Under the pieces are notes generated by a model. It was not told the origin of the DNA. It did not search any database and worked only from the letters and a program-made list of their open reading frames with translations. Positions 21,500 through 36,400 of a stretch of DNA of 64,000 bases are shown here, piece after piece; the stretch's first letter is position 1; each line of letters opens with the position of its first letter. This DNA is from Sapria himalayana (taxonomy: Eukaryota; Streptophyta; Magnoliopsida; Malpighiales; Rafflesiaceae): the NCBI GenBank assembly GCA_029783825.1, contig JAREIK010003431.1:1820674-1884673 (forward strand). Direction: 5' to 3'. A program made the translations under genes and the position numbers.

Positions 21500-24400
21500 G
21501 TATTTTCTTTCTTCAACATTTCACGTGAAACTTAAAAATATAGTTTTGTTTATTATATTTGATACATGCTGATAGTTTCTATTTTGTCAAGAATTTTTCG
21601 GTAACAAAATTATGCCATCAACCTCAAAACTCAATAATATACAATGAGAATCATGAATATATAATCCTAGCTTTGTATTAGTGAAGTCTAAGATATATAA
21701 TCTCTCTTAAGTCCAACTGAATTGGTAGTGCACAAGTCTACTCTAGTGCTAGCTCAAGATGAGCTGAAGACTGGGAGACATTATCAACCAAGACTTAGAA
21801 TATATATTCGGAGAATGAGATATACACAATTTTTTAAAAGTAGAGTCTTCTTAGAAACTAATTTATTCTGCAATTGGCTCATCTGATCTTTTTTTAGGAT
21901 TGCTTTCTGGAAGAAACAAAGGAGTGGTATGTTACTTATTTTCTTTTTATTTGTTTATTTATTTTATTATTATTTTTAATGATATTAAGATAATCATATT
22001 TTCTTTTGATATATTATCTAATGATGGTGTGAAACTATGTTGAAAATAATATATATTCTTTATTTTAATGAAGCTTGAGAACTAGTATCTTGATCTATGA
22101 GAAAGTCTATTATTAGTTGCATGTAAATATTTATAGTGAAAAATAATCCAGATAGGAAGGTAAATCATTTTAAGATTAGACTTGTGAATGAATTCAATTA
22201 GATTTTTGAGGTAGATTATCATGATGTTTTATCTCCAGTGATCAATATAACATTAATATATATTTTTATATCATTTGGAATATCTTATAGATGAATGATA
22301 TATTAATTGGATGTGAAAAATAAATTTCTTTATTATAATATAATGATGAGGTGCATATGGAATATCAACCTGAATTTTGACTAATATAATTAAATTGAAT
22401 TTATAGATTATGGAATGGATAATATGGCTATAAACAATCATTGAGTGCTTAGTTTGTGATGTTTTTTTCTAGTTGTTATTTCTTTTGGTTTACATAGATA
22501 TATTATCATTTTTTTTTTTTTGAGGAACATGAATGTCAAATTGGTCATACTTATTGTGTACACGGATGTCTTAAGTAGTCACCTTGAAGGAGTACGTCAA
22601 TCACTACTCAAATGATGAATATTGGGAGCCTTAAATTATTTTTTGGGATGAAGGTTGTAGTCTCTATGAAAAAAGTTATATTGTCACAGAGGAGACATGT
22701 AATTTATGTTTCCATTAAGGCTGGTCCTTAGGGTTGTGCATCAACAAATACTCTGATTGAGCAAGGTCCTCATTTCTTGTTTGATATGGGTTCTTGGTAT
22801 TTTTTTCAATGACTATGAGCACTTACATTTAATATGATATCTAGCTTCAAGTTAGGTATGATCCTACTTCGAATGAGATCGATTACATAATTATATTCTT
22901 TATCTTAAAAATAATTTTGTTTCATGCAAAAGTAAGAGATGAATATTTGTTTTGAGATATAATACAATGATAAAGTCTATAATGATAATAATGACATATG
23001 AGATATTTTGAATTAAATATTTTCTAGAAGAAAAATAATTATTCATTCTTTTTTATCATAATTTGTTATTGTGATAGTCAGACTGTAAGACATGTAGTCC
23101 GCAATCAAGTATGTGAAAAGATATTTAATTGACGAGATTGATTATAATTTAAATTATATCTTTCCAAAAATATTTAAAAATACATTTTCTAAGTAGGAGT
23201 GTTAAGCTATCTCAATTAGATATTTATTATAATTTTTTAACAAAATAATTTCATAATTTATATAAAAAATATTGATATAGTCTGATATATATTATAATAC
23301 ATTATCATTTTTTATTTTTTTTTAATATTTTTATTAAATTAATTTTTTAATATTTTATGAAAAATCTAAAAAATAGAGAAAATTTGTGATATATCTCAAA
23401 AAAGATATATTCTTATTTAACTTGAGTAGTCATCAAAAATAATAATTAAATACTTAAATTTCTATCTGGTTGCATTTCTATCATGTTCTATATATTTAAG
23501 TGTGTCTGATTAAATGAGTTTATCTTCAAGTCAATCTTTCGTGTAAGATATAAAGCTCTGGTAAGTCTTTTCATTTGATATATCTCATATTTTAAGGTCG
23601 AAATATCCTCAACACTAGGGTATAATCTGACATAATAATTGGTGACCGAGCCGAAAATGATTGAGCCAAAAATACACGAGCAAATAGTCTGATATAATAA
23701 AATATCTAGAATGAGATATCATAATCCGTATAAGAGAGGATATGTAATCTGTCATGCTCGATCTCATATAGTTTTTCTTAGAGTCTCTCAATTTTTATTC
23801 AAACATCTATAAAAATAAAAATAAAGTTAAGATTGCTATTAGTGAGATATGAGAAATATCTTAAATAGTATTCCTTAGAGTCTCATAATCTTATATACAA
23901 ACATTTATAGACTATAGAAATAAATATCTATAGAATTATCAAAAAAGATAACCCACATACAATAAACTAATATGATAGGTGAGATATGAGAAAGTAATGA
24001 AGATCCAAGTTGGATATTATTATAGGTGTCAAATGTTCTGGGTGGCTTAGGCCTGACCTGAAACCTAACAGGTCCAGGCGTGCCTAGCCTGACATGATAC
24101 GGTACTGTAACGTGCCCGAGCCCGTGTTGGATGGACCCTCGGCACAATTCGTATTGTGCCATGCTGAAGGTTTTTGGCCCGCGTGCCGTGCCAAGCATGA
24201 CCCGGGTGCCTGACACATGGGTACGGCACGAGCAATGATGCACAGAGCAACGCATTAAGGCTGATGCGGTGATACCTGACGGGCGATGGCTCGGCATGCC
24301 TGAGGGGCAATGGCTCGGCATGCCTAACTATCGATGGCGGCGGGGTAGCACGGCGATGCAACCCTAATTTTATCTTAACCTAAAATGAGCCAAACCCGGG

Positions 24401-27400
24401 CTGATTTCGAGCCAGGGGCCTTGACGGGCCCGCCCTCCAGTGAACTGTGCCGTGCTAGGCAAGGTTCACTGGAGTGAGCCTGAAAAAAATGGGCTAGCCC
24501 AGTCCGTCCCGTTTGACACTTTTAGATACTATCATATTTAATAACTTTTAATTATTTATTATTAGCGATAAACATATTTTTAGCATTGAAAAAAAAAATA
24601 TAATTAATAAGGTATGATTATAGATAATATGACTAATAATTTTTAATATTGTATAAAGCTCGTGGTCTCATCTCTGGAAGTAATATCTAATAACTATCTC
24701 TAGTGTAGCTTATCTTTTTATAGTGTATATATTGAACTGAGACACTCCTATTAAACTTTATTGTAATAATTTTTTTCCCATACTAATTATCAAAAACATA
24801 AAACTGCACTAAATCCCCTTCTTTTTTTACAATAAATTGCCGAAATCTTAATTAAAGTTTGTGTCTAAAAAAGGAGAAATCATCACTACTATTATTGCCA
24901 TTGTCTTCACCATGTGTTGCATCATATGTCCCATTGTGCGCATCTTTGTGTGTGCCTGTGCGTTCATGCAGTCCTGCATTGTACAAGAATGTGTGTGCTT
25001 ATACATGTGCCTGCCCAAATATGTTCTTTTGTGCATATTCTTCTAAGGTTTATAAATCTTTACCAACATACACAACTCATATCTGATACAATATTAGAAT
25101 TTATACAAAAGAATATGCAAAAAATACAATCAATGCACTCTAATAACATCATATAATTGCGTTCTTATAAAATAGGTAATATGGATTGGAACAGCCCATA
25201 TGTTGGATGTTCCCATTAAAAATATATAATAATATAAAATAAAAATAAATAAGCAAATTATAATAATATTAAAGTGAGTGCGTGATTACAGAAATATTAA
25301 TACATCAAATATCATTAGTATATTAAAGTTAAAAGTATTTAGTCAAGAATTATTTTGAGATGATTGATTATATGAGAAATTTTCTTGTTGCATATATGTA
25401 TTGGATGTCATACTTTGGTGCGATGACAAATGTATTTGTTTAAGAATAATATGTCTCAGATTTAAAATTCATCAAACCAAATCTTTCAAATTATCGAAAG
25501 TAAATTTGTTAAGATATTAATATTTCTTAAACCCTGTACTAAGTGAGAACCTTTTATACTATGTATAACTTCTAATTATATTAAAGTGGATCAATATCAC
25601 AAATATTTTTTATTAATCATAAGTTTTTTAGGTATATTGGGAGATCTAAGATTAATAGACAAGCTTATTTTTTATTATTAAATTGGGTTATTATTTAAAT
25701 CAAAATCATATAATATGTTAATTTTATTTTTATTAAATTTATTAGGATTTATTTTACTTGAATGAGTAAAATGAATAGAAAATAAATATCAAACTCTATC
25801 TTTATCATATTAAAAAAAAACTTGATCTAGTAAAACAAAACATTAGGCAATACGATGTTTTTGCAATTTTATTGTTCATCAATCATCGTCACCAATTAGT
25901 TGATAGTTGATATAGATTTAAAATTTATCAAATTAAAACATTTCAATATTTAAAAAGTTGTAATAGTGAAAATTATATTTGAGAAAACGAGTTCAAAAGG
26001 GGAGAGATTTATAGTGGAAATCCTAGAGATTCGAAAATCAAAGATAGAGATTAGATTTCCAAGACAAACTTTGTTTTCTCCATGTATAGAAAAAGATTAA
26101 AAAAATTTATATTTGGATCGTTGGTTTGATAGAATATAGCCAACTAATGGATTTTGTCCAATGGTTGGTCAGTCATCACTGTGAGCTGATAGTGACTTAT
26201 GAGTGTTGACAATGATGGTTGAGCATTGATAGTGACAACCGAGTGTTGACAGTGATGAGCTGATAGTTGAATGCTGATGGTGAAGACTGATTGTTGATGT
26301 TATGTGATGTCTGGAATAGTTGTTAAGTCAAAAGATCTTATGTCTGCTCTAATTGGCAAGCACAGCGACATGTTCATCTTGCCAACCCTACTTGTGGCCT
26401 ATTTCTAAAAAAATATGGTGTGTGAATCTCACGTGCTGAACTCAAGTCACAGGTCCAGTCGACCCTGTGGCATGACCTGAGCACAAATTGTGACCTGGAT
26501 CAAATTCAACCTTGGCGGTTGACATTTTGGGTTTTGTTGTGTTGCTTGGTCTAGCAGCATGCAAGCCGACCCTCATGTCTAGGCAATGCCCACCCACACT
26601 GTTTCCAAGCATGGTTTTGGTTATGCCAAGTTATGTCACGGTTTGGGTTGCCCCACCCACCTATTTGTCGTATATAGGGTTATTATATGTATTAACAAAT
26701 ATAAATTATATAGATTATGGAGAGCGAGAAATTTTTCATGAGCTAATATCTATATAATTCAAATAATCTGATAGTTCATGAGTTTGCTCCTATTTCAACC
26801 TAATATGAATCAAAGTGGAATACTTGACAATCTAAAATTTAAAATTTATGTTATGAGAAAAGGACATACTCACACACATAGCCTATTCAAGGGAGAGAAA
26901 GATTCTCCTAAAAAATTAGATTATCCTATATCCAACTCTTCTAATCTTGATTATTTATTATTTTTTTGAAACAAAATATCATAGTTGTACATATTATTAT
27001 ATTTCATAATTATTGTTGTACTTATGTATTATCCTTATTTTTACTTCTCTTACTACTTTATTTTAATGATATTAGGGTATTGGGGTCTCGTTTTGAGATA
27101 ATCTTATATAGGATAATGAGTTATATTGAAAGAAATAAATATTTTTTATTCTAATAAGACTTTGAAATTAGTATCTTAACTCTGAAAATATCTGTTTCTA
27201 TTTGCAAGTGGGTGTTTGTGGTGAAGGTTGGCCCATGTGGGAAGATAAATTTCTTTGAAGTGAGATTTGTTATAAAAGGGTTCACTCAGATGTTTAATAA
27301 GCTTATCAAGATATTCTCTTTAGCGGCTAATATTATTTTCATACAAATTCTTATATCATTGATATTATCTCATAAATTAAGGATATACTAGTTGAGGTAA

Positions 27401-30400
27401 AAAAAAATATATATTTTTTTTGTGATCTTGAAAAGTAGATGTATATTGATCAATTATCTAAGTATCTGTCGGCATAGTTAGATTACTTTGTAGATTGTGC
27501 AAGTCATTGTGGTCTCTAGCTGTCATGGAAAGCTTGGTCTATGAGATTTTCTGAAGCAGTCACCTCTTTTGGCATACACCTGTGTTTTATACTTTTTTTT
27601 TTGTTTTTTTTTTTTTTTGATGGAGCTCACATGACAAATTGATATTGCTTACTGTGTATGTGAATAAAATTTTTGTTATGAAAGATAATAGTTAGGGATT
27701 ATCTCACTAAAAGAGTGCATTTAATCATAGTTTCAAATAAAAGATCTTATAAGATAAAAATACTTTTTTGAGATAGAGGCATCTCATTTTCATAGAGGTT
27801 GCTTTTTTGAGTTGTTATCCAATGGAGACTATAATTGAATGATGTATTAATTTTTTATTAAATGTGATTTATTCAATAAATTTTATTACTTAAAGGTGAA
27901 TCATAGTAAAGATTAATTATTTGACTATTACTAATTTAAATATAACCTATATAGTCAATATAATTAGATATTTTCTAATCATACATGACATATTTTTTTG
28001 GATGTAGTTCTTTGCATATTGAGGTGTGGAAAGTTTTATTGGCCTTGGTATTTTGTTTGGCGATCAAGAAAACTTATTATTTGTTGGATATTTAGATTAT
28101 ATTTTTGTATCACTTGGTAATATAATTTTTGTATTTTTCTGAGATAATTTTCTCTCCTATAAAATAATAAATAAATAATTATTTTAATATTTATATAAAT
28201 ACATAGTTTAAGGTGATATTAATAATTATCTATATGATATTTTATGAGTTGATGAAGTACATATAAATGTATTTTTGTTTTTTTTTTTTTTTTCAATTAT
28301 TCTCTATTTTTGATAGTCATTTATTAAGAAAACCCGGGATGATACTATTGCTACAGTTGAGTTTTCTAAAATAGATAAGTCAATAAATATTTTAACAAAA
28401 AATCGTTAAAAATTTTCATATTATTTTCATTTCTTTGAAATTTGATTTTCTAGACCTTTACTCATTAATTTGAGCTGGATAGTATAGTTTATAGTTTTTT
28501 TTTTTCTACTTGATTATTTTATGAAATGAGCACTTGATTCATGAGATGTCCCAATCTAAATAATTCTTATCTAAGTGTTGATAATTTTACACTATATCAT
28601 TGAGTTTCCCAGTGGTGTTTTAGGATTTGTATGGCTTAGTTTTCTATAAATATCATTTCTAAATAACTCTGAATAATAGGATTCATGTTTTACATAATCT
28701 TTTGCCTTTGTTTTCTTTCTATTTTTTCTAGTCAAGTAGGCACATTTCATATTGCTGTTTTTCTTTTTGCATAATGTGTTTGTGCTCAAATTATTCCTTG
28801 TTTTTAACAGGGTGATCAAGTTCATATTTTCAGAACCATATAAAAGACTTCCATTATGTATCTATTGGGGTTTTGTTGGGTATGTTTCTATTGTGAAATT
28901 CTATAACATATCAAAAACTAGTAAGATTGAGCGGATTCTTCTTCGAAAATACTACCATCTGATGGCTGTTTTGCTATTTCTGCCAGCTGTTATCTTCCAG
29001 GTATTTTTTTTTTTCGTTTGTTCTTTGCTCGACTCTTTGATTCTTTGTGTTGGTAACTTTGTGTGTTTTGCAGCCAACATTTCTTGATCTGGCATTTGGA
29101 GCAGCCCTTGCCATGTTTTTGTTGCTAGAAATCATTCGAGTAAGCCTCATCATATCTAATCTGTGTTGACTCTTTTTTTTTGTTGAAATATTGACACACC
29201 TATGATGAGCAAACATGTTTTAGGGCTCAGAATTTTCAACTTACAATATGTATTTCTGACTTTTCTGATTGATTACATTATGGATGAGACCACTAAACAT
29301 GTAGGTCGTCCCAAACTGAATAACCTTTGTTTAAGGGCTCACAGTTGTACGTTATTCGCTCGGGTTTTTTATGGTAAGTTTTTATATTTTGTAGCTTGAA
29401 TTTCTACATGGTTTCAGAGTTATCTTTGCAGAGAGAGTTAAAAAAAAAAGGATTTTCTAGAGAGGTAGGCATGCACTATAACATTGCAGTGTACTCAAAC
29501 ACACATGTACAACAGTATGCATGTGGGTACTTTTGTACCCAAAATTAGTCACTGGGACATGCATCTATATCACGCAGCCACCAGTGCTTTATTGACACAA
29601 AACCCACTATGTTGATGTCGTTAGAAGGTGCATCAAGTTCTGCATGCGGTTTGTGCAACGTGTGGCAGAAAGTGCACATTGGGTGCAGTGAAAGTTCAAT
29701 GTGGTTCAGTAAGGTGTATAATGGTTGCAGCGTGGTCAACAATGGGTGCAATGTGTTACACAGTGGGTGCAGTGTGATGCGTAGTGGGTACAGCGGGATG
29801 CATAGCGGTTACAGTTTGGTACACCATGGGTATAGTGTGGTGGATGATGGGTGTAGTGTGGCACACAGTATATGTGGTGTAGTGCATCGTGGGCATAGTG
29901 TTTTTGGTTAGTTGACTAGTTCTGAGGTGTACTGCATATTTATTCATATATCGAGTCTCTCACTAGGTCAGAATTACATCATTGGGTAGTTAAGTATATA
30001 TGGGGCAGGGGAACCTCAGTTCAGCGCATGCACTGCTTGAAATTTTGCTACGCCAAAGAAATTATTGATAGTTATTTTCATATAGGAGGCCATGAGCACT
30101 ACAAATTGTTAAGAAGTATATGTTGAGTACCATAATCATTGTTATAATTTGTTGTTTTTTTATGTATATATTTTTTTATTTATATATCGATAGGAGCACT
30201 CATCATGCAAGTTGATTCCATCCATTGTCTCATTATATAAGGACTCAGTTTGTATGTGTTTATTTATCGAGTTTTCTATTAATATTGTATGTGTTTGGTG
30301 GCTTAAATTTTAACATGGTGTTAGTGCGAATTAAGATGGTGGACAGTTTAGACATTTTGGACAATAGAGAGAATAAGGAGTCATGTCACACGCCGACTGA

Positions 30401-33400
30401 GTGCTAGTGCGGATTGCGACAATAGAGAGAATAAATATGCCAAATTCCTAGGCTTACAAATCTAAAAGCATCAATTGTGCATTCTGCACAGTAGACAATG
30501 AATTGTGCATTTTTTCTGTGATATGAACTATGATACAAACAAAAAATCATTCTGCTTGGTATGACAACAAAAAATCAATATTCCTGTGATACAAACTTTG
30601 CATCCTGCACAATGATACAAAGGGGTTTACTATGTAGAACATTTAATGAATTGTCTGCACGCACCTACAGTAAGTGCATGAAAAAAAAAACAGATGGGGG
30701 GCAGTTTGTTTGAGCATTAATTGTGATCACTATTTGTGTTAAAGTATTTGTGTGTGATATCAATTTATTATTAATGTCAACATATTTGTTGACTTCAATT
30801 TACTGATAGTATCAATTTGAAAGAGTTATGATATGAAATTAAATGGAAGAGATTATTCTTATAATACACATTTTAGGAATAAATAATATACTAGAGACAA
30901 ATATTGATAATTATTTTCAAAGATGGGGTGTGAGCACTACAGAGGATTGAGATAAATAGATTAACTAGCAGAGTAATTCAGGGGTCCTCCAAAGTTTATC
31001 TATTATAATAAATGTTTCTCTAAGACAATAATAAATTTTTCTCATTCTTTTGATGCTAGAGGTGTCAACCAGGCTTCGGGCCAGGCAGCCCGGTAAAGGG
31101 GCCATGCTGGCACGACACTGACTGTTTTACCCCTCTATTTGATACTATTGATTTTGTTATTTGTTTTTTTTTTATTTCGGAGTCTTGAATTATTTTCACA
31201 TGAATCAATACTCATATTATATATAATTATTTTTTTTACTAATTTCTTTACTTGTTTATTGAATATTATAGTAGTTAATAATAATTTTCAAATATCTTTG
31301 GGTATGATAACATTTAGCTTGATCTCTTGTTTTTTTGTATATTTTATTTATTTTAAATTATTTTGTTAATCTTATTTATGTGAGATATATTTTTTGGAAA
31401 TTTAATTATAATTTTTTTTTCTCTCTTATTAATTTGTTGCTTGTATGATAAGAAGTTTTTGGACCCTTTATTAGTATATTTTTTACTTGGTCAGTCATTA
31501 TTGGCCACAATTGGTAATATCTTATTTTATTTTATTTTATTTTTAATGGTATTTCAATCTTAGAGTGAGATGTGTGTTAATTAGGAAAAAATATCGAAGC
31601 TTCGTTTTTTTAATGTCAAATTGATGTGAATGATGATTCATTTGCTTTGATGTACTTATATATATATATATAAGAACCTAATATAGATGAAGTCCTAGAG
31701 AAGGGTTTATATATTTTATTGTTTTTATTCATGATTGTTTATGATTTACATATTTGATACATTTTTTATTAAAGTCAGAAAAGAATTATAATATACGTCG
31801 AACAATTTTAATACTTATTGTATGAATTTTGAGATCATTTACTAGACCTCATGTGATTGCCGAAAGAAAAAATTTATATCTGATTGAATAACTCAGACTA
31901 GAGGTGTCATCTAGGTTGGGTATTTTGTGCATGGCCCTTTGGCACAACACATTTTAGCCATGTATGGCACGACACGGAACAATTCAAAACTATGCCTGTA
32001 AGTGCTGCGAGTCAGCATGTGCCATGGCTCGAGTTGTGTCGGGCCAATCTTTTTGGCACAAGAGGCTCATCATGGCATGACATAACATGATGGTCCATGC
32101 TGGCTAGTTTTGGTCCTGCTAGCTAAATCGGCTAGCTTGGCCTGACCCTCGCTAGCCTATACTGAACCCAGACTATCCTAGCCTAATTCAGGTTAGCATG
32201 ATCAGGCCTGACCCGGCTTAGTATGATCCGCCCAAAAGTCATGCCAACAGATCTTGTCAAGATGCTCCTTTTTTGAACTGTGCTGGCAATGCATGACCTA
32301 TGATAATTGATGTGTCGTGTCGGGCACGACATGGTGGCTTGGACAGACCAAACAAAAGTGGGTCATGCTTCTACAACACGACCTATTTGTCACCATTAAC
32401 TTAGACACTCTTATTTTATATGAATGTTTCCAATTATTTTTAGTAAGATATAATTTTAACAACAAACTATTTCATCAATAAAGTATATTTTTTTGTTATT
32501 TTTTATGTGTATCTTTTTAAAGTATCTGTCATGGACCTAATTTGTTTAGTTTGTCTCTTAGAGTATTTGTGAGTAATTATATTGTTCATCATCTCTTCCC
32601 AAAACATAAGATGATACCTATGAATTTGAAATATAATTTTTATGGTTAATCTAGTATTTAATAAAAATATAAATCTTTTTTATCATAGTTTGATAATATT
32701 TTAGTGATCCTCCAATTAGAAGAGAGAGTCACTCGTTTGCTTCATATAAATTTATTGGTCTACACTCTACATTATGATGATTTCCTTATGAAATCATCTT
32801 ATGTATCAACAAATACATATTAGGTTGGCTCTAAAGATAATTAGGTTTACCAAGAGAGGAAATACTTTTCAAGTCAAAGTTGATATAGTTTCTCATGAGT
32901 ATACTCTAGTTCAACCTCACGTTGAGCATAGGACTAAGAGACTTGATCATTCATGTAGTCTTCTTTAGTTTTGGCTCATGAATCTTCTCCAATTCTTTCT
33001 TTTAGAAAAATTCTAGATGGTTGTTCCACTAACATCATACGAAGAAGAAATTATAGTTGTTTGGCTGGTAATCTCAAATTTACTAGATATAAGTGTAGTT
33101 ATATATGTCTGAATTATCATCTAATAAATAATTGGTAAATATAGGCCAACCTTCTCATTAAAGATTTGTGTCTGTAAACTTGTATATCATTCTCTCAATG
33201 AATACAAGTAAATGATACTACTGTAAATTTGATCACTTAATCTTTTATGCGCAGTCATATTCATTAATATCGATGTCACTCTATTACTCTTACATAATTA
33301 TGTCCTACTTTCATAGTAGGCAATTTCATCCATGTCAGGTAGTCTATGTGCTAATAGTTAAATACTATTATTGTATAAGTGAAATATTTCAAAAAAATAT

Positions 33401-36400
33401 ATCCAAACTGTTATGTTCAATTTTTTTGTATGTCTAACCAGATTAGAATATATTTATCATATTCAAATAAATCAATTATTACAACCTATGTTGCACGGAT
33501 ACGCCTAGGAACTGCCGTGTCGCCGTGTCCGACCCGTGTCGCCGTGTCCACGTGTCGGACACGTGGACATGGCGACACGGGTCGGATACGTGTCATAGAC
33601 ATATCCGACGTGTTGTTCGGAAACAGTCGTCGTTAACAACAGACGCGTCGTTTACCTACAGATGCGTCATTTACCTACAGACACGTCGTTTACCAATTGA
33701 CGCATTTTTACGATTCTAACGCATCGGAAATACACTATATATTAACTATTACTCCTACATCTCCAACAAATTAAGGAACACATCACCGACAGTGAGTTGC
33801 CGACAAGCCGATTGCGAGGAATAGTTGTCAATTGTTATTGCGTCAAACGGGGAGTGGAGGAGCACACCACCGAGGTGCCGACAATACCTAAGGTAACCTA
33901 ATTCTATAAAGGGAATGGGGGGTTTTAGAATCTGTATCGGGAGGGGGAAAGTTTGAAAATCAAAACTGTAAAGGGAGGGTGGTGGGGGGTGTTAGAGGGT
34001 TTAAATTTTTTTTACATTATTTTAAAATACAGAATTTTAAATTATTTTAAAATACCTAATATTTATAATTAATAATTTTTATTTTTAATTTAATTTTTTT
34101 TATCATGACGTATCCTAGTCGTATCCGTATCCTAGTTTTTTAGAATTTGTCGTGTCCCCGTATCCTGCCGTGTCGTATCTCCGTGTCCGTATCCGTGTCC
34201 GTGCAACATAGATTACAACTGCACACATAACTATTCATCAACCACAAATCACTTCTTCAAATCAATCTCATTGGGATAATAAAGTTTGGAGGTCATACTT
34301 AGTACACTAGTTTATAATTTTAGTGTAATGTTTGATAGATATTAATATCTGAACAAACTCACTTCTAAAACTCAAAGAAGTTATGTTTGATGAGTCTTGA
34401 ACTCGAGACCTATCGTCATTGGATGAAAATATTTTTTTTCATGTTGTGTCTTCACCATGTACACACATTTCCATCTCATTACTTGCTTACTTGAAAGTTT
34501 TAGAACAAGTTTCAAAGTGCAATTAAATGTGAATAATGAGTTTGATAGTTCATTTAATATAGTTTGTCATCATCCTGAATAATTAAGTCTTTCGAAAGAG
34601 ATATCAAAGATTTTGTAACAATCAATAGAACAAAATTCATAATACATAGCTCCAAAATGAGAATAAGAAGTTCTCGTGAAAATGGATTCTAGGTTGAGCA
34701 TATTCTTGGTTTCTTTCGTAAAGTACTTGGAATGTTCAAGTGACTCGACATGAGATTCATATGAGGAAGATGATGGACATATTTGATTAGTATATGCTTT
34801 TAGGTTGGAATCATCAAAACTCTCAATTCATTTGGTATGTATTTTTATATTAAATTATCAAAACTATCATTTCTTTTCTAGGAACATTCACATTTTGTAT
34901 TCAATAGGACATTCATTACTCTTCTAATAATTAGTCATTCTATTAGTATCAAATTTGGTGATAGGAGCAGGAGAATCGATTAATCATCTGTAAGAAGTAA
35001 CATTGGACACATGAATAATCCTACCACTATGATGTATGAATATGTCTTCTTTTGGATTGAGTCCTTAAAAAAGAACTGGTTCTTGAAGAATCTCACTTTG
35101 ATATTCTATAAGAATGTTCTTGGTCTCTAGTGAGTAGCACTTGTATCCTATTTGAGTGTTAGAGTACCTAATGAATACGTATTTAATAGCAAGCTATTCA
35201 TCTTTTCTTTGCCTTAAAAGTGATTTTAAACAAAATAAATACATACAAAATTTTGAGTAGAAGCTAAAAGTATCTTTCTCATGGGTATAATAACTAATAA
35301 GGAATTCGACCTAAGAGATTGAAAGATGATATCTAATTGATTATTAAGATAGTGGTTAATACTACTTTGCTCAAAAAATATCTAGAAAAATCATATGAGT
35401 GTTTGTATTGGATGTTTGATAAATTATTGCGTATTTCTCAAAGAAATAAGAAAATTAATGAGAATTTTATTTCAAAATATTATCATTTTTTAAAGTTTAA
35501 TCTTATCATGGTTTTATTATTGTTTTTTGTATTTTTGATGAGAGTATTTGACCTATATGTTCTCATTATTATTTTTGTTTATTATATAAGGGTATTTGAT
35601 ATATGAATTCTTGCAAAATATTATTTACATATATTTTTAGTATTATTTTCTTAGTATCAGAGGCAACCTAGGAAAAATATAAGCCTAAGTTTGTGGATAA
35701 AGTGGTTGTGCACAATGTATGCTATTGAAAAAAAATAGGTGTCTACAATGATGGCAGCATGTATGCATGCATGATAGTGGTAGTAGAGACATGGATGATG
35801 GTGGTAGTATGCATGCATAATGGTGGTAACATAGGTGCGAGAGGTTGGAGGGAGCATCCACTTGCGATAGTAGGCATGTGGTGGCATGTGATGGCATTGC
35901 AGTGGTGGCGTACAATAGTAGTTTTGGGTAGAAAGCCTAATTGGATGTGATGGCATGCATGATGGTGGACGGTGGTACACAATGGTATTTTGGGCATAAA
36001 CTCTATGCAACGTATTGTATAATTTATTAAAAAAAACAAAATTTTATATTTGTAAAAAATTTTAATTGAGTATAATTTTTATTTAGATAAATTATAATTT
36101 TATACTATATTATGAAGAAAGATTATCAAATGAGAAATAATTATTAGATATTATATTCAAAGAAGAGATCAAAAGCTTTACATAATATTAAAAGAGACAT
36201 ATTATTTATCATAGTCTTCTAAGAGTAATCAAATAGTCATTTATAGTAATACTTATACTTACTAGAAAGGAATATAAAAATTATTATTTTTAAGACTCAA
36301 TATGATATGATTTTATTGATATGTATGATAATTTCATGAGAGTAATATCATATTGAGTATTAGTATGCATAGATATAGTTGATAAGTGACATTCTCTCTC

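Larger units (their letters stand above)
21500..28810 (+). other. Intron of 7.3 kb filled with transposons
   Basis: The donor is GTATTTTC and the acceptor TTTTTAACAG. It holds copia relics (21680-22880 and 27180-28470, both +), a hAT MITE at 24021-24524, a minus LTR/leader segment at 24840-25235 and a GC-rich hAT piece at 26330-26680. 25240-26170 is AT-rich with nothing recognised. Confidence 0.85.

Noticed and set aside
24848..25156. Four overlapping Cys-rich small ORFs, possible secreted peptide
   Set aside because: All frames are open in a TGTG/TGCA-rich leader next to a retroelement primer site; no signal peptide with a credible start in one frame only.
28592..29216. Minus-strand ORFs over exons B and C
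   Set aside because: Shadows of the dolichol kinase exons; no homology on that strand.
29609..29947. Gly/Cys/Ser repeat ORF and its minus-strand counterpart
   Set aside because: The 21-bp tandem repeat keeps frames open on both strands; no start context or family match.
35657..36039. His/Cys-rich ORFs on the minus strand
   Set aside because: Frames of degenerate ATGGTGGTAG repeats in a retroelement leader; three overlapping frames are open together.
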